Source: Azospirillum rugosum
GTDB taxonomy: Bacteria > Pseudomonadota > Alphaproteobacteria > Azospirillales > Azospirillaceae
DNA: 64,000 nt
Reading direction: 5' to 3'
Assembly (NCBI RefSeq): GCF_017876155.1
Contig: NZ_JAGINP010000030.1
Span: forward strand, 1-64,000
Part shown: positions 62,015 to 64,000 of the stretch, one piece after another
Numbering within the stretch: position 1 is the first letter of the stretch
Layout: each line of letters starts with the position of its first letter
Position numbers and translations under genes: made by a program
The notes under the pieces: generated by a model
What the model was told of the DNA's origin: nothing
The model's database searches: none
The model's input: the letters and a program-made list of their open reading frames with translations, nothing else

Positions 62015-62648
62015 GGCGCTGCTCGACACGCTGCAGATGGTGGCGGTGTCGGGCCTCCTGGGCACGGCGCTGGGCCTGCCCATCGGCGTGCTGCTGGCCG
62101 TCACCGGCCGCGGCGAGCTGTTGCAGAACCTGACCTTCAACCGCGTCGTCGGCGCCGTCGTGAACATGACGCGCTCCACCCCCTTCATCATCCTGGTGGT
62201 GGCGATCATCCCCTTCACGCGGCTGGTCGCCGGCACCTCCATCGGCACCACCGCAGCCATCGTGCCGCTGACGGTCGCCGCCGTGCCCTTCATCGCCCGC
62301 ATCGTCGAGGGTGCGGTGCGCGAGGTGGACCGCGGCCTGATCGAGGCGGCGCAGGCCATGGGCGCCACCCCCTTCCAGATCATCGTGAAGGTCCTGCTGC
62401 CGGAGGCGATGCCGGCCATCGCGCTCGGCCTGACCTTGTCGGTGGTCAGCCTGATCGGCTATTCCGCCATGGTCGGCGCGGTCGGCGGCGGTGGCCTGGG
62501 CGACCTCGGCATCCGCTACGGCTACCAGCGCTTCCTGCCGGAGGTGATGCTGGCGGTGGTGGTGGTGCTGATCGTGCTGGTGCAGATCGTGCAATCCACG
62601 GGCGACTGGATCGCCCGGCGCGTCAACAAGCGAAACCTGAAGTCCTGA
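61980..62648 (+). CDS. metI: Methionine ABC transporter permease MetI
   Basis: A 222-residue inner-membrane permease with five to six helices. Family motifs are VNMTRSTPFIILVVAIIPFTRL (about 56-77) and the ATPase-docking loop IEAAQAMGATPFQIIVKVLLPEA (about 121-143), then SAMVGAVGGGGLGDLGIRYGY. A TTG six bases upstream (61974) is possible, but GAGGTG spaces better to this ATG. Confidence 0.95.
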   Translation: MLSPEIYALLFKALLDTLQMVAVSGLLGTALGLPIGVLLAVTGRGELLQNLTFNRVVGAVVNMTRSTPFIILVVAIIPFTRLVAGTSIGTTAAIVPLTVAAVPFIARIVEGAVREVDRGLIEAAQAMGATPFQIIVKVLLPEAMPAIALGLTLSVVSLIGYSAMVGAVGGGGLGDLGIRYGYQRFLPEVMLAVVVVLIVLVQIVQSTGDWIARRVNKRNLKS

Positions 62649-62675
62649 GCCCAAAATAATTCTGAGGAGTTGGAG

Positions 62676-63464
62676 ATGTTGCGTTCCCGTGTGCTGGGCA
62701 CCCTTGCCGGCATCGCGACCCTGGCCGTTGCCTTCAGCGCGTCGGCCGAAGCCCTGAAGATCGGCGTCACCCCCGGCCCGCACGGCCAGATCCTGGAGAA
62801 GGTGAAGCCGCTGGCCGCCAAGGAAGGGCTCGATCTGACCGTCCTGGAATTCTCCGACTACGTCATCCCGAACCAGGCCTTGGCGCAGGGTGACCTGGAC
62901 GTCAACTCCTTCCAGCACCAGCCCTACCTGGACAACCAGGTGAAGGACCGCGGCTATGACCTGGTCAGCGTCGCCAAGACCGTCATCTTCCCCATGGGCG
63001 TCTATTCCAAGAAGGTGAAGAGCCTGGACGAGCTGACCAGCGGCGCCAAGGTGGCCGTGCCGAACGACCCGACCAACGGCGGCCGCGCCCTGCTGCTGCT
63101 CCAGGCCAAGGGCCTGATCAAGGTGAAGGAGAGCGCCGGCCTGAAGGCGTCGCCGCTCGACATCTCCGACAACCCGAAGAAGCTGCAGATCGTCGAGCTG
63201 GACGCCGCCCAGCTGCCGCGCTCGCTGGACGACGTCACCGTGGCGGTGATCAACACCAACTTCGCCATGGAAGCCGGCCTGGACCCGAACAAGGACGCCA
63301 TCGCGCGCGAGGCCAGCGAGAGCCCCTACGCCAACATCATCGCCGTCCGCAAAGCCGACAAGGACAAGCCCTGGGTCGCCAAGCTGGTGAAGGTCTACCA
63401 GAGCGACGAGATCAAGCAGTTCATCCTGGAGCGCTTCAAGGGCGCGGTCGTCCCCGCCTGGTAA
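62676..63464 (+). CDS. metQ: Methionine-binding (lipo)protein MetQ, NlpA family
   Basis: Substrate-binding protein of the MetNIQ importer, 262 residues. A signal peptide spans about 1-24. The NlpA fold follows, with LKIGVTPGPHGQILEKVKPLA, LDVNSFQHQPYLDNQVKDRGYDLV (about 76-100) and KVAVPNDPTNGGRALLLLQ. No lipobox cysteine is seen at the cleavage site, so it is probably a soluble periplasmic form. GAGGAG precedes this ATG by six bases; a TTG at 62670 is less likely. A composite repeat follows the stop. Confidence 0.94.
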   Translation: MLRSRVLGTLAGIATLAVAFSASAEALKIGVTPGPHGQILEKVKPLAAKEGLDLTVLEFSDYVIPNQALAQGDLDVNSFQHQPYLDNQVKDRGYDLVSVAKTVIFPMGVYSKKVKSLDELTSGAKVAVPNDPTNGGRALLLLQAKGLIKVKESAGLKASPLDISDNPKKLQIVELDAAQLPRSLDDVTVAVINTNFAMEAGLDPNKDAIAREASESPYANIIAVRKADKDKPWVAKLVKVYQSDEIKQFILERFKGAVVPAW

Positions 63465-63482
63465 GGCTTTGACGACACCCAG

Positions 63483-63628
63483 AAAAGCCCCTCTCCCTTG
63501 AGGGGAGAGGGGTTGGGGTGAGGGTGAAACGCTGACAAATATTAATTGAGACAGGGTCTTTTTCCCGGCTGCCGCCGGTAACGACCCCTCATCCCAACCC
63601 TTCTCCCCCAAGGGGAGAAGGGCTTTTT
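63483..63628. repeat. CCCTCTCCC-type composite palindrome, copy 4
   Basis: AAAAGCCCCTCTCCC...GGGAGAGGGG and TTGGGGTGAGGG face CCCTCATCCCAACCC and TTCTCCC...GGGAGAAGGGCTTTTT around an AT-rich core of about 60 bp. Both ends carry the complementary AAAAGCCC/GGGCTTTT, so the element ends the metNIQ transcript and that of the convergent gene. It touches the stop codon of the latter. Confidence 0.88.
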
Positions 63629-64000
63629 CTAATTCATCATGCGCCAGGTGCCGTCCGGCTGCCGGCAGGCGGTGCCGTGGCTGGGCTGGGGGACGCCGCC
63701 GATCATCAGGGTCGTCTGGTACTCGCGGCAGAGCTGCCCGCTTCGCGCCGTGTAGGACGGGCCGGCCGGGTTTACGGTGACCGGACCGGGCTGCGGCTGG
63801 GTGAAGACCACCGCGGGCGGCGGGGCCGGTTCGTAGTAGACGACCGGCGGCGGCGGGACGACGTAGACGGGCGGCGGCGGGTAGTAATAGTGGCGGGGCG
63901 GCGGATAGGCCGGCCACACCGGCCCGACGCCGACATAGACGGACGTCCGCGCGTCGGCCGCCCCGGGAATCGCGAGCATCGCTGCCAGCGCCACGCCGCA
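63629..64000 (-). CDS. Secreted Pro/Tyr-rich protein, 5' end beyond the window
   Basis: The visible 124 codons start inside a signal peptide (ALAAMLAIPGAADA). A Pro/Tyr/Val-rich region follows (YPPPRHYYYPPPPVYVVPP). The C-terminal domain has LCREYQTTLMIGG...HGTACRQPDGTWRMMN, as in small surface-antigen proteins of the 17-kDa type. Its true start codon lies to the right of the window. The low-complexity Pro region resembles the glycine-zipper protein at 37.5 kb. Function unknown. Confidence 0.8.
   Translation of the reverse strand, partial: CGVALAAMLAIPGAADARTSVYVGVGPVWPAYPPPRHYYYPPPPVYVVPPPPVVYYEPAPPPAVVFTQPQPGPVTVNPAGPSYTARSGQLCREYQTTLMIGGVPQPSHGTACRQPDGTWRMMN

Noticed and set aside
61950..63917. 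Minus-strand frame of 655 codons
   Set aside because: It is antisense to metI and metQ; the sequence shows only the typical shadow composition of Leu/His/Gln/Asp.

Overview
The window is GC-rich (roughly two thirds G+C by eye) and reads as a chromosomal segment of an alphaproteobacterium of the Azospirillum type (Rhodospirillales). This rests on the ChvI/ChvG–HprK–RapZ–PTS block, the truncated HprK, a SAM-II riboswitch, the hisG-hisD-UPF0262-phosphatase-infA-maf-rng-yacG-tRNA-Phe neighbourhood and a GTP-type PEP carboxykinase. The organism is inferred from gene content only; no database search was run.

Layout. 1-6.1 kb: an M23 cell-wall peptidase, then a minus-strand group of motA, a FemAB/GNAT-like acyltransferase and a 58-aa protein, followed by pckG. 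6.4-14.7 kb: a PPOX/DUF2470 haem-type protein, then a long plus-strand block chvI-chvG-(coiled-coil protein)-hprK-rapZ-EIIA-HPr-EI. This is a regulatory phosphotransferase system tied to acid/envelope sensing, with no sugar permease. 14.8-15.8 kb: one AT-richer membrane-protein gene, probably acquired. 16-30 kb: 2-hydroxyacid dehydrogenase, purC, a phosphopantetheinyl transferase, an FHA protein, dacB, cheD, a methyltransferase/endonuclease pair, a possible FlaG-like protein, a cNMP-FHA fusion, panD, ETF-QO and a family 4-type uracil-DNA glycosylase. 30.6-37.4 kb: lytic transglycosylase, moaB, APH-like kinase, a TPR protein and ispE. 37.4-46 kb: a glycine-zipper protein, a candidate sRNA, an OFA-family transporter, a BI-1 protein, an ECF sigma/anti-sigma pair, a CDF transporter and an MFS exporter. 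46-49.9 kb: a GntR-regulated polar amino-acid ABC operon. 50.2-59.6 kb: tRNA-Phe and the infA/his cluster, split by a transglycosylase and a hybrid kinase. 59.7-64 kb: a SAM-II riboswitch, a 27-aa Cys-rich micro-ORF, a remnant of an acyl-CoA ligase, metNIQ, and a secreted protein cut by the window edge.

Three families of interspersed palindromic repeats lie between or inside operons: four long CCCTCTCCC-type elements, one GTAGGTTGGG-type and one CATTCCCGC-type. The most interesting regulatory signals are the SAM-II aptamer followed by a Cys-rich micro-ORF upstream of metNIQ, a free-standing promoter-terminator unit at 38.3 kb, and two GTATAC-centred operators.
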